Counted from the stretch's first letter, positions 7,230 to 15,317 are shown. The stretch: 20,120 nucleotides of DNA from Chromatiales bacterium (GCA_024762485.1 JANTHH010000020.1:1-20120); one strand, 5' to 3'. Made by a program: numbers and translations. The notes: generated by a model from the letters alone, not told the origin.

Positions 7230-8066
7230 ATGTTGTTCGAGATCGATCACCTTACGCGTTACGAGTATTCGGTGCCGGTACGGCTCACTGAACAGCGCCT
7301 GCATTTCCTGCCGCGAGAAGACGGGTTCCAGAACACCGTCGCGCAACAGGTGATGATCGACCCACCGCCCACCAGCAGAATAATGAGCGTGGACGAGTGG
7401 GGGAACCCGCTGGAGCATGTCCGGTTCGAGGGTGAAACCGGTCATCTGGAGGTCCGCTCCCACATTCAGGTGGAGACCGTCGAACGACCACCCCCCTGCT
7501 GGCCGGACAACCTCAGGCTGCCGATCGATTACAGTGAGCAGACGAGTGCGTTATCGCCTTATCTCCAGCCGCTGGAGGAACCCGATCTGTTGCAGGCCTT
7601 TGTGGCGCAAGGGCTGGCGAGCAGTTCGGGCGTCGTGCCCGACTTTCTTGCTGCCCTGAATCAGGCAATCCATGGCTTCTATCACCAGGGGGTTCGGCTG
7701 GATGGCGCGGCCCGTCGGCCTGCAGAGACCCTGGCACTCGGTGAGGGCGTGTGCCGTGACCTCACCCTGCTGTTCATGGCCGCTTGCCGACAGGTCGGGC
7801 TGGCAAGCCGTTTTGTCAGTGGTTATCAGCAGGGTGACGGCCTGCGTCAGCAACGTCATTTGCACGCCTGGGCAGAGGTCTATCTGCCGCCTCACGGGTG
7901 GTTGGGCTACGACCCCACCCATGGCGAGATGAGCGGCAGTGACCATGTGGCGATAGCCGCCGCACCCTCTCAGGAGGGGACCATGCCCTTGAGTGGCGGC
8001 TATTACTTCGATGGTGCGGAACTGACCAGCACCCTGGTGACGGATATCCACATCGACACGCGTTGA
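7230..8066 (+). CDS. Transglutaminase-like protein
   Basis: This 278-residue protein has the bacterial transglutaminase-like architecture: an N-terminal beta domain (IDHLTRYEYSVPV at the start) and a papain-like core. The catalytic triad is visible as Cys175 (GEGVCRDLTLLFMAACR), His212 (HLHAWAEVYLP) and Asp228 (GWLGYDPTHGE). No signal peptide is seen, so it probably acts in the cytoplasm. I chose ATG 7230; an in-frame TTG at 7218 would add four residues, and the GGAGAG element near 7210 fits neither start perfectly. These proteins are typically encoded with, or fused to, DUF2126 proteins and proteins with permuted ATP-grasp domains, and are thought to act on peptides. The DUF2126 gene does lie next to it but faces it, 15 bp away. 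The substrate is unknown. Confidence 0.88.
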   Translation: MLFEIDHLTRYEYSVPVRLTEQRLHFLPREDGFQNTVAQQVMIDPPPTSRIMSVDEWGNPLEHVRFEGETGHLEVRSHIQVETVERPPPCWPDNLRLPIDYSEQTSALSPYLQPLEEPDLLQAFVAQGLASSSGVVPDFLAALNQAIHGFYHQGVRLDGAARRPAETLALGEGVCRDLTLLFMAACRQVGLASRFVSGYQQGDGLRQQRHLHAWAEVYLPPHGWLGYDPTHGEMSGSDHVAIAAAPSQEGTMPLSGGYYFDGAELTSTLVTDIHIDTR

Positions 8067-8081
8067 TAGCGGATCGGCTGA

Positions 8082-10235
8082 TCAGAGGTAACGCAGGTCC
8101 AGACAATATGCAGACAGCGCCGCACCTGGCAGGTCTGTTTGCGCCGCCACGAGCGGGGTATCGATCGGCTCGACCACAAGTCGCTCGTGACGTCGTTGAC
8201 ACGCCTCATCCAGGCTATCGGGCACCCCGTCATATGGCCCGCCCTCGGGTCGCCATTCATGCCAAATCAGCCGAAATCCCCGCCCCCTGCGACGATCCCA
8301 CAGGCAGAACTCCAGTGGTGACTGCACTGGCACACCAGGATGCAGACCCTGCAGCGGCATGAAGCTGCGATAGCGCACACCGAACAGCCGTACCCGCCCC
8401 TGCTGATCACGTTCCTCACGCAGCGGCAGTTGATGGCCACCGATCCACAGCTGCCAGTGTTCCAACGAGCCATCCGCCGTCTCGCCGGGGCGCAGCATCA
8501 GCTGCAGACGTGACGTGCTGGCATCGACCAGCCGCGAGTCACCACTCGCCTGCATCGCGGTATCACCCAACAAAGGCCAGAACTCGACCGCCTGTTCGAC
8601 GATGAGGGTGCAGTCGCCCATGGTGTGCCGGGCCAGTTCCCGATGGGGGTCGCTGAGGAGGCGATCGGTGATGACACTCCCCAGTTCCAGACCGCAGTCG
8701 GCCAGGTCAGCGAACACCTCGCCGAGATCACGCTGCATATAGTGCGGCAAGGCGAAGCGGTCATGCAGCGTCTCTCCCCAGTCGGTCAATTCAGGTGCCC
8801 GATCAGCGGCAGAGAGCATGGCCACCAGGGCACGCAGCAGCGCCGCGATGGCCGCGGCCTGTTCGGCGTCATGGACCATACGGAAGGCGCGGAACTCAAC
8901 CAGTCCGAGGCAACCCCGCTGCGGCAGATAGGGGTTCCAGAATTTCTCGATGTTGAGCTCACTGCGATGTGAATTACCGGATGGGTCCACGAGAAAGTTA
9001 TTCAGGCTGCGCCAGATGAATTCGGGCCCCGGCGATGCCTCGCGCGCCAGTTGCTGCAATGCAAGTTCAAGTTCCTCGTAGGCGTCACGTACGCCCTCGT
9101 CCGGCCGGGGCGACTGGCTCGAACTCCCGACATAGGCCGGCGCGAACCAGTAGGACAGCGAGGGGTGGCGAATCAGATAGCGAATCAGACGTGGCAGCGT
9201 CTGCGGTGCCATCACGAAGGGACTGCTGAGGGGTTCCGGTCCACCGAGTGTGAACTGGCCACCCCCGCCACTGTCAGTCACCTGGCCGTTGTACTGCAAC
9301 CGGAAGGGTGCGAGTGCCTCGTCGGATGCAGCGGCAAAGAGACGACGCATATCGCGCAGGAAACCGGCCACGTCAGCAGCGGGGGCGAGATTGACCTCAA
9401 TCACGGCCGGATCGGGCGTCAGCGTGGTCCACATGACCGTTGCATCCACAGGCGGCGGGTAACCCTGCCAGATCAACCGGGGCACCGCCGTCTCTGCCGC
9501 CACACCTTCGACCACCGTGATGAATTGCCTGAAGGTTGCCGTATCAGGGAAGCCCGGTAATTCCAGGCAGATGCTCTCCCCGTTTTCCCCCTCTGACCGC
9601 GCGGTGCCGAGCTTGAGGAGATACAGGCCCTCGGACGCCATCTCGTCAGACAATCCTTCGACGGGTATCGGTCCGCTGTGCACGGAGGGCGCAGCAAGAC
9701 GGGCGTCGACCCGGGGGTCGGCGGTTGGCCTGTGTCCATCGAGACTGAACAGGATACGCAGGTGAAGTGGATCACCGGGCAATGAAAAGGTCGTGGCCGG
9801 CCAGCCTTTGGCATTCAGGGCCTCTGACAAGCCTGTCCAGAAACGTGGCAGCAGATCGTCGGTGGGGAGATGGCGATCGACCAGCAAGGGATCAGGGGGT
9901 CCATCCCAGACGGGCTCACCATCACGGCTTCCGTATAGCCCCAGGCTCCAGCGCGGGCGCGTCTCACCTGCGTACTGGCGGCCGATGCAGCGCATCACCA
10001 GCGCACCCTGCCAGCTGGCACCCAGTCGCCGCAGCAGTCGCCCGGCCCGCCTCAGCTTGGATTCGCCAAGCGCCTGATCCAGCCATTCCGGCTGTTGTGA
10101 GAAACGATCGGTAAAGGTAGGCTCCGCCCCGATCCAGATTGAGAGGTCAGCCGCCTCCAGCATCCGATCATGATCCCGAATCGCCCGGTCGAAATCATTA
10201 TTGCCTGCATCCATGACTCGCAGTTTCCGTGACAT
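8082..10235 (-). CDS. DUF2126 family protein (COG4196-like), stand-alone and divergent
   Basis: This 717-residue protein matches the DUF2126 family that often forms the C-terminal half of transglutaminase fusions. Recognisable stretches are WIGAEPTFTDRF (34-45), ETRPRWSLGLY with RDGEPVW (91-110), PDPAVIEVNLAP (274-285), HPSLSYWFAPAYVG (357-370), LVDPSGNSHRSE (415-426) and GLVEFRAFRM (444-453). At 321-327 it reads DSGGGGQ where, from memory, relatives have GTGGGNH; at 374-380 SQSPRPDE replaces SQAPRVDEAR. These changes may alter or abolish an active site. No signal peptide or membrane helix is seen. The start is uncertain: ATG at 10235 has no clear ribosome-binding site, and Met8 or Met25 are alternatives, though the family-like region begins near residue 17. 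The biochemical function is not established; peptide ligation or modification with the neighbouring transglutaminase is only a suggestion. Confidence 0.85.
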   Translation of the reverse strand: MSRKLRVMDAGNNDFDRAIRDHDRMLEAADLSIWIGAEPTFTDRFSQQPEWLDQALGESKLRRAGRLLRRLGASWQGALVMRCIGRQYAGETRPRWSLGLYGSRDGEPVWDGPPDPLLVDRHLPTDDLLPRFWTGLSEALNAKGWPATTFSLPGDPLHLRILFSLDGHRPTADPRVDARLAAPSVHSGPIPVEGLSDEMASEGLYLLKLGTARSEGENGESICLELPGFPDTATFRQFITVVEGVAAETAVPRLIWQGYPPPVDATVMWTTLTPDPAVIEVNLAPAADVAGFLRDMRRLFAAASDEALAPFRLQYNGQVTDSGGGGQFTLGGPEPLSSPFVMAPQTLPRLIRYLIRHPSLSYWFAPAYVGSSSQSPRPDEGVRDAYEELELALQQLAREASPGPEFIWRSLNNFLVDPSGNSHRSELNIEKFWNPYLPQRGCLGLVEFRAFRMVHDAEQAAAIAALLRALVAMLSAADRAPELTDWGETLHDRFALPHYMQRDLGEVFADLADCGLELGSVITDRLLSDPHRELARHTMGDCTLIVEQAVEFWPLLGDTAMQASGDSRLVDASTSRLQLMLRPGETADGSLEHWQLWIGGHQLPLREERDQQGRVRLFGVRYRSFMPLQGLHPGVPVQSPLEFCLWDRRRGRGFRLIWHEWRPEGGPYDGVPDSLDEACQRRHERLVVEPIDTPLVAAQTDLPGAALSAYCLDLRYL

Positions 10236-10345
10236 CAGGCAATGCTGTCAAAGATCGGCTTGCAAGCCCGAATGACCCCGTGGAGACGGCACAGGTGAAT
10301 GACCAGGCCGTGTTTCGCCAAGCCTGACCGGACACCCCGCCAGGC

Positions 10346-10373
10346 ATACTACCCGACTTTTATGGCTACCCAA
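10346..10373 (-). promoter_or_regulatory. Possible sigma70 promoter for the DUF2126 gene
   Basis: Reading the minus strand, TTGGGT (10373-10368) and TAGTAT (10351-10346) are separated by 16 bases and point toward the DUF2126 gene about 110 bp downstream. The match is moderate and was found by eye, so it could be chance. Confidence 0.25.
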
Positions 10374-10506
10374 TCGCCTGGCTGGGCACGAATATGGCAG
10401 CGAATAAAAGACCCGACCAGTACGTTGCCAGGGCAACGCCCTGGCGTTCGGGAGGCATCTTTCTACAGACGCCAATTTCAGGCACCTACAATTTTTCTTC
10501 AGGCAT

Positions 10507-10539
10507 AAAAAAAGACTCAGGTTTTTAGCCCAAGTCTTT
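10507..10539 (-). terminator. Rho-independent terminator of tRNA-Pro
   Basis: On the minus strand AAAGACT and AGTCTTT form a stem extended by two G.U and two G-C pairs, with loop CTAAAAA, ending in a run of seven T. It begins just after the encoded CCA end of tRNA-Pro. Confidence 0.85.
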
Positions 10540-10547
10540 GTTCTTTT

Positions 10548-10624
10548 TGGTCGGAGCGAGAGGATTCGAACCTCCGACCCCCACAACCCCATTGTGGTGC
10601 GCTACCAAGCTGCGCTACGCTCCG
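10548..10624 (-). tRNA. tRNA-Pro(GGG)
   Basis: This 77-nt tRNA has CGGAGCG/CGCTCCG as acceptor stem, a D arm containing AGCTTGGTAGC, anticodon stem CCACA/TGTGG with loop ATGGGGT (anticodon GGG, reading CCC/CCU), T-loop TTCGAAT and an encoded CCA end. The anticodon arm closely resembles the E. coli GGG isoacceptor. It lies downstream of ihfA and the MerR-like gene, as in pseudomonads, but has its own promoter and terminator. Confidence 0.97.
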
Positions 10625-10635
10625 AAGAGCACGAG

Positions 10636-10664
10636 ATGCTAGGCGTATCAGCCTAAATTGTCAA
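10636..10664 (-). promoter_or_regulatory. Sigma70 promoter of tRNA-Pro
   Basis: On the minus strand a perfect -35 TTGACA (10664-10659) and a -10 TAGCAT (10641-10636) are 17 bases apart. The -10 ends 11 bases before the mature 5' end of the tRNA. The fit to consensus and position are strong. Confidence 0.8.
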
Positions 10665-10686
10665 TGAAAACCCGCCCCGGAAGGCC

Positions 10687-11046
10687 TCAGCGCTTGAGAA
10701 TGTGCAGGATCTCTTCCAGCTCCACGCGCAGCTGGCGCACGATCTGGTGACTCTGGTTGACGTCCTGCTTGGCCTCTTCGCCGGACAGTTGCTGACGGGC
10801 GCCGCCGATGGTGAAGCCCTGCTCGTACAGCAGGCTGCGGATCTGACGGATCATCAGCACGTCATGGCGCTGGTAGTAGCGGCGGTTGCCGCGGCGCTTG
10901 ACCGGCTTGAGCTGCGGAAATTCCTGCTCCCAGTAGCGCAGCACGTGGGTCTTTACCTGGCAGAGCTCACTGACCTCGCCGATGGTGAAATAGCGTTTGC
11001 CCGGTATCGGGGGCAGTTCGACCTTACTGCTCTCTGGATCCAGCAT
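10687..11046 (-). CDS. MerR-family regulator downstream of ihfA
   Basis: This 119-residue protein has an N-terminal MerR winged helix-turn-helix (about residues 19-90): YFTIGEVSELCQVKTHVLRY, then WEQEF and GNRRYYQRHDV, followed by a helical C-terminal segment suited to dimerisation. There is no cysteine-rich metal-binding end, so it is not a classical metal sensor. The gene overlaps the end of ihfA by 23 bp and so is probably co-transcribed and translationally linked. A small MerR-like gene directly after ihfA is common in gammaproteobacteria; its target is not known. The start ATG at 11046 has only a close AGAGG element upstream. Confidence 0.9.
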   Translation of the reverse strand: MLDPESSKVELPPIPGKRYFTIGEVSELCQVKTHVLRYWEQEFPQLKPVKRRGNRRYYQRHDVLMIRQIRSLLYEQGFTIGGARQQLSGEEAKQDVNQSHQIVRQLRVELEEILHILKR

Positions 11047-11326
11047 AAGCCTCTACACGCGCCTTGAGTTTCTGGCCGGGACGGAAGGTCACCACACGGC
11101 GGGCAGAGATCGGGATCTCTTCGCCGGTCTTGGGATTACGCCCCGGGCGTTGTTTTTTTTCACGCAGATCGAAGTTTCCGAAGCCCGACAGCTTGACCTG
11201 CTGGCCATTGACCAGGGCCTCGCGGATCTCCTCGAAAAACATCTCGACCATGTCCTTGGCCTCGCGCTTGTTGAGGCCAAGCTCTTCAAACAGCCGTTCG
11301 GCCATCTCTGCCTTGGTTAACGCCAT
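11024..11326 (-). CDS. ihfA: Integration host factor alpha subunit
   Basis: This 100-residue DNA-binding protein of the HU/IHF family begins MALTKAEMAERLFEELGLNK, as IhfA does. The beta-arm reads GRNPKTG (62-68), with Pro65 the residue that intercalates into bent DNA in relatives. IHF-alpha pairs with IHF-beta (not in this window) to bend DNA in recombination, replication and transcription. The gene starts 4 bp after the pheT stop codon, the conserved pheST-ihfA arrangement, which together with the sequence separates it from HU and IhfB. Confidence 0.96.
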   Translation of the reverse strand: MALTKAEMAERLFEELGLNKREAKDMVEMFFEEIREALVNGQQVKLSGFGNFDLREKKQRPGRNPKTGEEIPISARRVVTFRPGQKLKARVEAYAGSREQ

Positions 11327-11330
11327 GGGT

Positions 11331-13709
11331 CTATGCTCTTAGCTTAGCCGACAGTTGCGCGGCCAGGGCATCGAGCACGCCGGCCGTCACTTCATCCACT
11401 TCCTGATCAGTAAGAGTGTGTGAAGATTCCTGTAAAATCAAGGCCAAAGCCAAACTTTTTAGACCAGCTTCTATGTTGTCGCCGGCGTAGACATCGAACA
11501 CCTTGATGTCCTGCACCATCGCCGGCGCCGCCTTGCGGGCGCAGGCCAATACAGTAGCGGACGGGATGGCCGCATCCAGCACGATGGCCAGATCACGGCG
11601 GATGGCCGGGAATTTCGACAGCGGCTCAAAGGCCGGCAGTTCACCCTCACCGAGCGCCTCCAGCGCCAGTTCGAACAGGTAGACATTGGCCGGCAGGTCC
11701 AGCGCTGACTGCAGGGCCGGATGCAGCATGCCTATCCAGCCCACCTCGCGCCCCTCACGGGAGACCCTGGCCGTTTGTCCCGGATGCAGCACCGGCTGCT
11801 CTGCCGCCTCGAAATCGAACCCGCCACGCACCCGCAGCTGTGCCAGCACCGCCTCCACGTCACCCTTGAGATCGTAGAAATCCACTGGCCGCCGCTCGCC
11901 GGACCATTGCTCGCCATGCACGGTTCCCACCACCGCACCGGCCAGCATGGGCTGCTGCTGCAGCTCGCCCTCGACACGACGGAAACGCAGGCCCGATTCG
12001 AATACGCGCACCCGTTCCTGCTGGCGTGCCAGGTTATGCCGTAGGGTCTGCAGCAGCCCCGGCCACAGGCTCGGGCGCATCACCGCCATGTCGGCGGAGA
12101 TGGGATTTGCCAGCCTGACCGACTCGACCCCCGGTGCCAGCTGCGAGGCCAGTGCGGGATCGATGAAGCTGTAGGTGATGGCCTCGTAGTAGCCGCGGTC
12201 GACGAGCACCTGGCGGGCACGCTTCAGGTCGAATCGGGTCTCCGGCACCGGGCTGAGGGTGACCGGCGCGGAGGTGGCACCATCGGGAATGTTGGCGTAG
12301 CCATAGATCCGCCCGACCTCCTCGATCAGGTCCACCTCGATGGTGCAGTCGAAGCGTGCGCTCGGCGGTACCACTTGCCAGCCGTCAGCCACCGCACTCA
12401 GCTGCATGCCGAGACGTTCGAGGATGTCGGCGACGGCGTCGTCTGCCACCTCGATGCCGAGGATGCGGCCGATCCGCGCACGGCGCAGGTGGATCTCCTG
12501 CGGCCTGGGCAGGTGCTGCTCGCTCTCGACCATCACCACGGGCCCGGGGGTGCCACCAGCGATCTCCAGCAGCAGCGCCGTGGCCCGTGCCATCGCCAGC
12601 GGCGGCAGTTGCGGGTCGACGCCCCGCTCGAAGCGATGGGATGAATCGGTATGCAGGCCATAGCCGCGCGCACGTCCGGCGATCGCCAGCGGCGAGAAGA
12701 AGGCGGCCTCGAGCAGGATGTCGCTGCAGCCCTCGCCGACGCCACTGTCCTCGCCACCCATGATGCCGGCCAGTGCCAGCGCCTTCTGATGGTCAGCGAT
12801 GACCAGGGTGTCGGGCTTGAGTTCGACCTCGCTGCCATCGAGCAGGGTGAGTTTCTCGCCCGCCTCGGCCAGGCGCACGCGGATGCCTCCCTCCAGCCTC
12901 GCCAGATCGAAGCCGTGCATCGGCTGGCCCAGCTCCAGCATCACGTAATTGGTGACATCGACCACCGGGCTGATCGGGCGCACGCCGCTGCGCCGCAGTT
13001 TCTCCGTCATCCATTGCGGCGTCTCCGCCTGCGGATCGATGCCGCGGATGACCCGGCAGCCATAGCGCGGGCAGGCCTCGGCGGCCGATACCGTCACCGG
13101 GAAGGTCTCGTCGCTGACCGGCTCGACCGGCTCGATGACCGGCGGGGTCAGCGGTACCCGGTTGATCACCCCGACCTCACGCGCGATGCCGGCAATCGAA
13201 AGGCAGTCGCCACGGTCCGGTGTCAGGTCCACCTCGATGCAGTGGTCATCCAGGCCGAGGTAATCGCGGAAGTCCTCGCCCACAGGCGCATCGGCGGGAA
13301 GCCCGAGGATGCCCTCGGAGGACTCGGCCAGCCCAAGCTCGGAGGCGGAGCAGATCATGCCCAGCGACTGCACACCGCGCAGCTTGGCCTTCTTGATCTT
13401 GAAGTCGGGCGACAACCGCGCACCGACGGTGGCCACCGGGACCTTCATGCCGGAAGCGACATTCTTCGCGCCACAAACGATCTGTGATGGTTCATCGACA
13501 CCGATATCGACACTGCACACCGACAGCTTGTCGGCATCCGGATGGGGTTCGCAGGACAGCACCAGGCCCACCACCACGCCGTTGAAGACGGGGGCGGCGG
13601 GCTCGATGGCATCCACCTCCAGGCCGGCCATGCTGAGCTGGTCGGCCAGCTCCTCAGTGGTGACATCCGGGTTGACCCATTCTCGCAGCCAGGCTTCGCT
13701 GAATCGCAT
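11331..13709 (-). CDS. pheT: Phenylalanyl-tRNA synthetase beta subunit
   Basis: This 792-residue subunit of the alpha2-beta2 enzyme charges tRNA-Phe in the cytoplasm. It starts MRFSEAWLREWVNPDVTTEE; an in-frame ATG 33 bases upstream was rejected because the family start aligns at 13709 and an AGGT element precedes it. Domains in order: an EMAP-like tRNA-binding domain with PHPDADKL (55-62), the B3/B4 editing region (about 200-380), B5 (about 400-470), the inactive synthetase-like core, and the C-terminal ferredoxin-like anticodon-binding domain beginning near LSKFPAIRRDLAIVLD. Length agrees with E. coli PheT (795). It lies 68 bp after pheS. Confidence 0.97.
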   Translation of the reverse strand: MRFSEAWLREWVNPDVTTEELADQLSMAGLEVDAIEPAAPVFNGVVVGLVLSCEPHPDADKLSVCSVDIGVDEPSQIVCGAKNVASGMKVPVATVGARLSPDFKIKKAKLRGVQSLGMICSASELGLAESSEGILGLPADAPVGEDFRDYLGLDDHCIEVDLTPDRGDCLSIAGIAREVGVINRVPLTPPVIEPVEPVSDETFPVTVSAAEACPRYGCRVIRGIDPQAETPQWMTEKLRRSGVRPISPVVDVTNYVMLELGQPMHGFDLARLEGGIRVRLAEAGEKLTLLDGSEVELKPDTLVIADHQKALALAGIMGGEDSGVGEGCSDILLEAAFFSPLAIAGRARGYGLHTDSSHRFERGVDPQLPPLAMARATALLLEIAGGTPGPVVMVESEQHLPRPQEIHLRRARIGRILGIEVADDAVADILERLGMQLSAVADGWQVVPPSARFDCTIEVDLIEEVGRIYGYANIPDGATSAPVTLSPVPETRFDLKRARQVLVDRGYYEAITYSFIDPALASQLAPGVESVRLANPISADMAVMRPSLWPGLLQTLRHNLARQQERVRVFESGLRFRRVEGELQQQPMLAGAVVGTVHGEQWSGERRPVDFYDLKGDVEAVLAQLRVRGGFDFEAAEQPVLHPGQTARVSREGREVGWIGMLHPALQSALDLPANVYLFELALEALGEGELPAFEPLSKFPAIRRDLAIVLDAAIPSATVLACARKAAPAMVQDIKVFDVYAGDNIEAGLKSLALALILQESSHTLTDQEVDEVTAGVLDALAAQLSAKLRA

Positions 13710-13731
13710 CTTGTTACCTATTTTCTCTTGG

Positions 13732-13750
13732 CTGCCGGTCACGCCGGCAG
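13732..13750 (-). repeat. Hairpin in the pheS-pheT spacer
   Basis: CTGCCGG and CCGGCAG form a perfect 7-bp stem with a five-base loop, located between the pheS stop and the pheT ribosome-binding site. No T run follows, so it is not a typical terminator; an mRNA stability or processing role is possible. Confidence 0.4.
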
Positions 13751-13777
13751 TTCAAATCTCGTCTGGAGGGGCGCAGT

Positions 13778-14797
13778 TCAGGCGAACTGCTTGAGGAAAC
13801 GCAGGTCGTTCTCGAAGAACAGACGCAGATCATTCACCCCGTAGCGCAGCATGGCGAGGCGCTCGACCCCCATGCCGAAGGCGTAACCGGTGTAGCGTTC
13901 GCTGTCCACATCGACATGGCGGAACACCTCGGGGTGGATCATGCCGCAGCCCAGCACTTCCAGCCAGCCGGTGTGCGAGCACACCCGGCAGCCTTCGCCA
14001 CCGCACATCACGCACTCGATGTCCGCCTCGGCGGAGGGCTCGGTGAAGGGGAAATAGGACGGCCGGAAGCGCACCTTCAGGTCCTTTTCGAAGAAGTCGG
14101 ACAGGAAGGCCGAGAGGATGCCCTTGAGATCGGCAAAGGTCACCGACTCGTCCACCATGAATCCCTCTACCTGGTGAAACATCGGCGTGTGGGTGATGTC
14201 CGAGTCGCAGCGATAGACCCGACCCGGCGCGATGACCTTCATCGGCGGCTCGGCATTCTGCATGTAGCGGATCTGCACCGGCGAGGTATGGGTGCGCAGC
14301 AGCAGGTGCTCATCGAAATAGAAGGTGTCGTGCATCGCCCGCGCCGGGTGGTGGGCGGGGATGTTGAGGGCCTCGAAATTATGGAAATCATCCTCGATCT
14401 CCGGTCCCTCGGCCACCTGGAAGCCGGCACTGGCGAACAGCGCCTCGATGCGCTGCAGGGTTCGGGTGACCGGGTGCAGTCCACCCAGGTCGCTATCCCG
14501 CCCCGGCAGGGTGACATCGATGCGTTCGCTGGCCAGGCGACTGGCAAGCTCGGCCTGCTCCAGCTCGGCCTTGCGGGCCTCGATGGCCTGCTGCAGCACC
14601 TGCTTGGCCTGGTTGATGGCCTGGCCGGCGTCACGCCGTTCCTCCTTGGGCAGTTTGCCGAGCCCCTTGAGCTGCTCGGTGAACAGGCCCGTCTTGCCCA
14701 GAAAGCGTACCCGCACCTCGTCGAGTGCGCGCAGATCGGCGGCGCTGGCGACGTCGTCCAGGCCTTGCTTGGTCAGTTGTTCGAGATCCGATGCCAT
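13778..14797 (-). CDS. pheS: Phenylalanyl-tRNA synthetase alpha subunit
   Basis: This 339-residue class II catalytic subunit has an N-terminal coiled-coil arm (about 1-90) for tRNA binding, then LGGLHPVTRTLQRIE, the motif-2 region GRVYRCDSDITHTPMFHQVE, and motif 3 near the end as GMGVERLAMLRYGVNDLR. Length is close to the 327 residues of E. coli. It forms Phe-AMP and charges tRNA-Phe together with PheT. The spacer from rplT contains a palindrome and a terminator-like hairpin, so expression may be set apart from the ribosomal genes. Confidence 0.97.
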   Translation of the reverse strand: MASDLEQLTKQGLDDVASAADLRALDEVRVRFLGKTGLFTEQLKGLGKLPKEERRDAGQAINQAKQVLQQAIEARKAELEQAELASRLASERIDVTLPGRDSDLGGLHPVTRTLQRIEALFASAGFQVAEGPEIEDDFHNFEALNIPAHHPARAMHDTFYFDEHLLLRTHTSPVQIRYMQNAEPPMKVIAPGRVYRCDSDITHTPMFHQVEGFMVDESVTFADLKGILSAFLSDFFEKDLKVRFRPSYFPFTEPSAEADIECVMCGGEGCRVCSHTGWLEVLGCGMIHPEVFRHVDVDSERYTGYAFGMGVERLAMLRYGVNDLRLFFENDLRFLKQFA

Positions 14798-14865
14798 GAT
14801 TCGCTCATTTTCTGTTCGTGGCGTCAGGGAAACGCTGAAGCTTGTTCAGCCCCCCCTTTTCCAGA

Positions 14866-14900
14866 CAAAAGAAGGGGAAAGACCTGCCAGGTCTTCCCCC
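14866..14900 (-). terminator. Terminator-like hairpin (possible attenuator) before pheS
   Basis: On the minus strand a 12-bp stem (positions 14900-14889 with 14885-14874, one G.U pair), a GGC loop and a following TTCTTTT tract form a good intrinsic terminator. It lies between rplT and pheS, where E. coli has the pheM attenuator. Confidence 0.7.
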
Positions 14901-14913
14901 TTCTCTTCTATTT

Positions 14914-14931
14914 CCGGTATCGCGATACCGG
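14914..14931. repeat. 18-bp perfect palindrome in the pheS leader
   Basis: The sequence CCGGTATCGCGATACCGG is its own reverse complement over 18 bases. It overlaps the next hairpin (14928-14951) by four bases, so in RNA the two would compete; in DNA it could be a dimer-binding operator. Confidence 0.55.
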
Positions 14932-14951
14932 CCCCGGCATGTCGGGGCCGG
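14928..14951 (-). repeat. GC-rich hairpin just after rplT
   Basis: CCGGCCCCG and CGGGGCCGG form a 9-bp all-GC stem around a six-base loop, seven bases past the rplT stop codon. No T run follows directly. It may slow RNA polymerase or protect the upstream mRNA end. Confidence 0.5.
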
Positions 14952-14957
14952 ATCCGA

Positions 14958-15317
14958 TCAGCTTGCGAGGGCAGACTTGGCCTGTTCTGCAAGCTTTTCA
15001 AATGCCGGCATGTCGTGCACCGCCAGGTCCGCCAGCATCTTGCGGTCGATCTCGATACCGGCCTTGCTGAGACCGTTCATCATGCGGCTGTACGACAGGT
15101 CGCACATGCGAGCACCGGCATTGATGCGCTGGATCCACAGCGAACGGAACTGACGCTTCTTCTGGCGGCGGTCGCGGTATGCATACTGACCGGCCTTGAT
15201 GACCGCCTGCTTGGCGACGCGGAACACCTTGCTTCGTGCACCGTAGTAACCTTTGGCCTTCTTGAGAACCTTCTTGTGACGGGCGTGTGCCTGTACACCT
15301 CTTTTTACGCGTGGCAT
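14958..15317 (-). CDS. rplT: 50S ribosomal protein L20
   Basis: This 119-residue, very basic protein begins MPRVKRGVQAHARHKKVLKK and continues AKGYYGARSKVFRVAKQAV, the L20 signature. L20 binds 23S rRNA early in assembly and, in E. coli and Bacillus, represses its own operon by binding the leader RNA. An AGGAG ribosome-binding site lies 8 bases before the ATG. It follows rpmI by 17 bp. Confidence 0.98.
   Translation of the reverse strand: MPRVKRGVQAHARHKKVLKKAKGYYGARSKVFRVAKQAVIKAGQYAYRDRRQKKRQFRSLWIQRINAGARMCDLSYSRMMNGLSKAGIEIDRKMLADLAVHDMPAFEKLAEQAKSALAS

Larger units (their letters stand above)
10236..10547. other. Intergenic stretch between the DUF2126 gene and tRNA-Pro
   Basis: No credible gene lies in this 312-bp stretch; the open frames crossing it run through the tRNA or lack family sequence. 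It holds the tRNA-Pro terminator (10507-10539), a compact perfect inverted repeat (10427-10445: GCCAGGGC, three-base loop, GCCCTGGC) and a possible promoter for the DUF2126 gene (10346-10373). Confidence 0.6.

Noticed and set aside
10248..10592. 114-codon minus-strand frame before tRNA-Pro
   Set aside because: It starts inside the tRNA and crosses its terminator; the composition is not protein-like.
13916..15070. 384-codon open frame on the + strand antisense to pheS and the rplT end
   Set aside because: It mirrors a well-conserved pheS on the other strand in GC-rich DNA, has no family motifs and crosses the terminator-bearing spacer.
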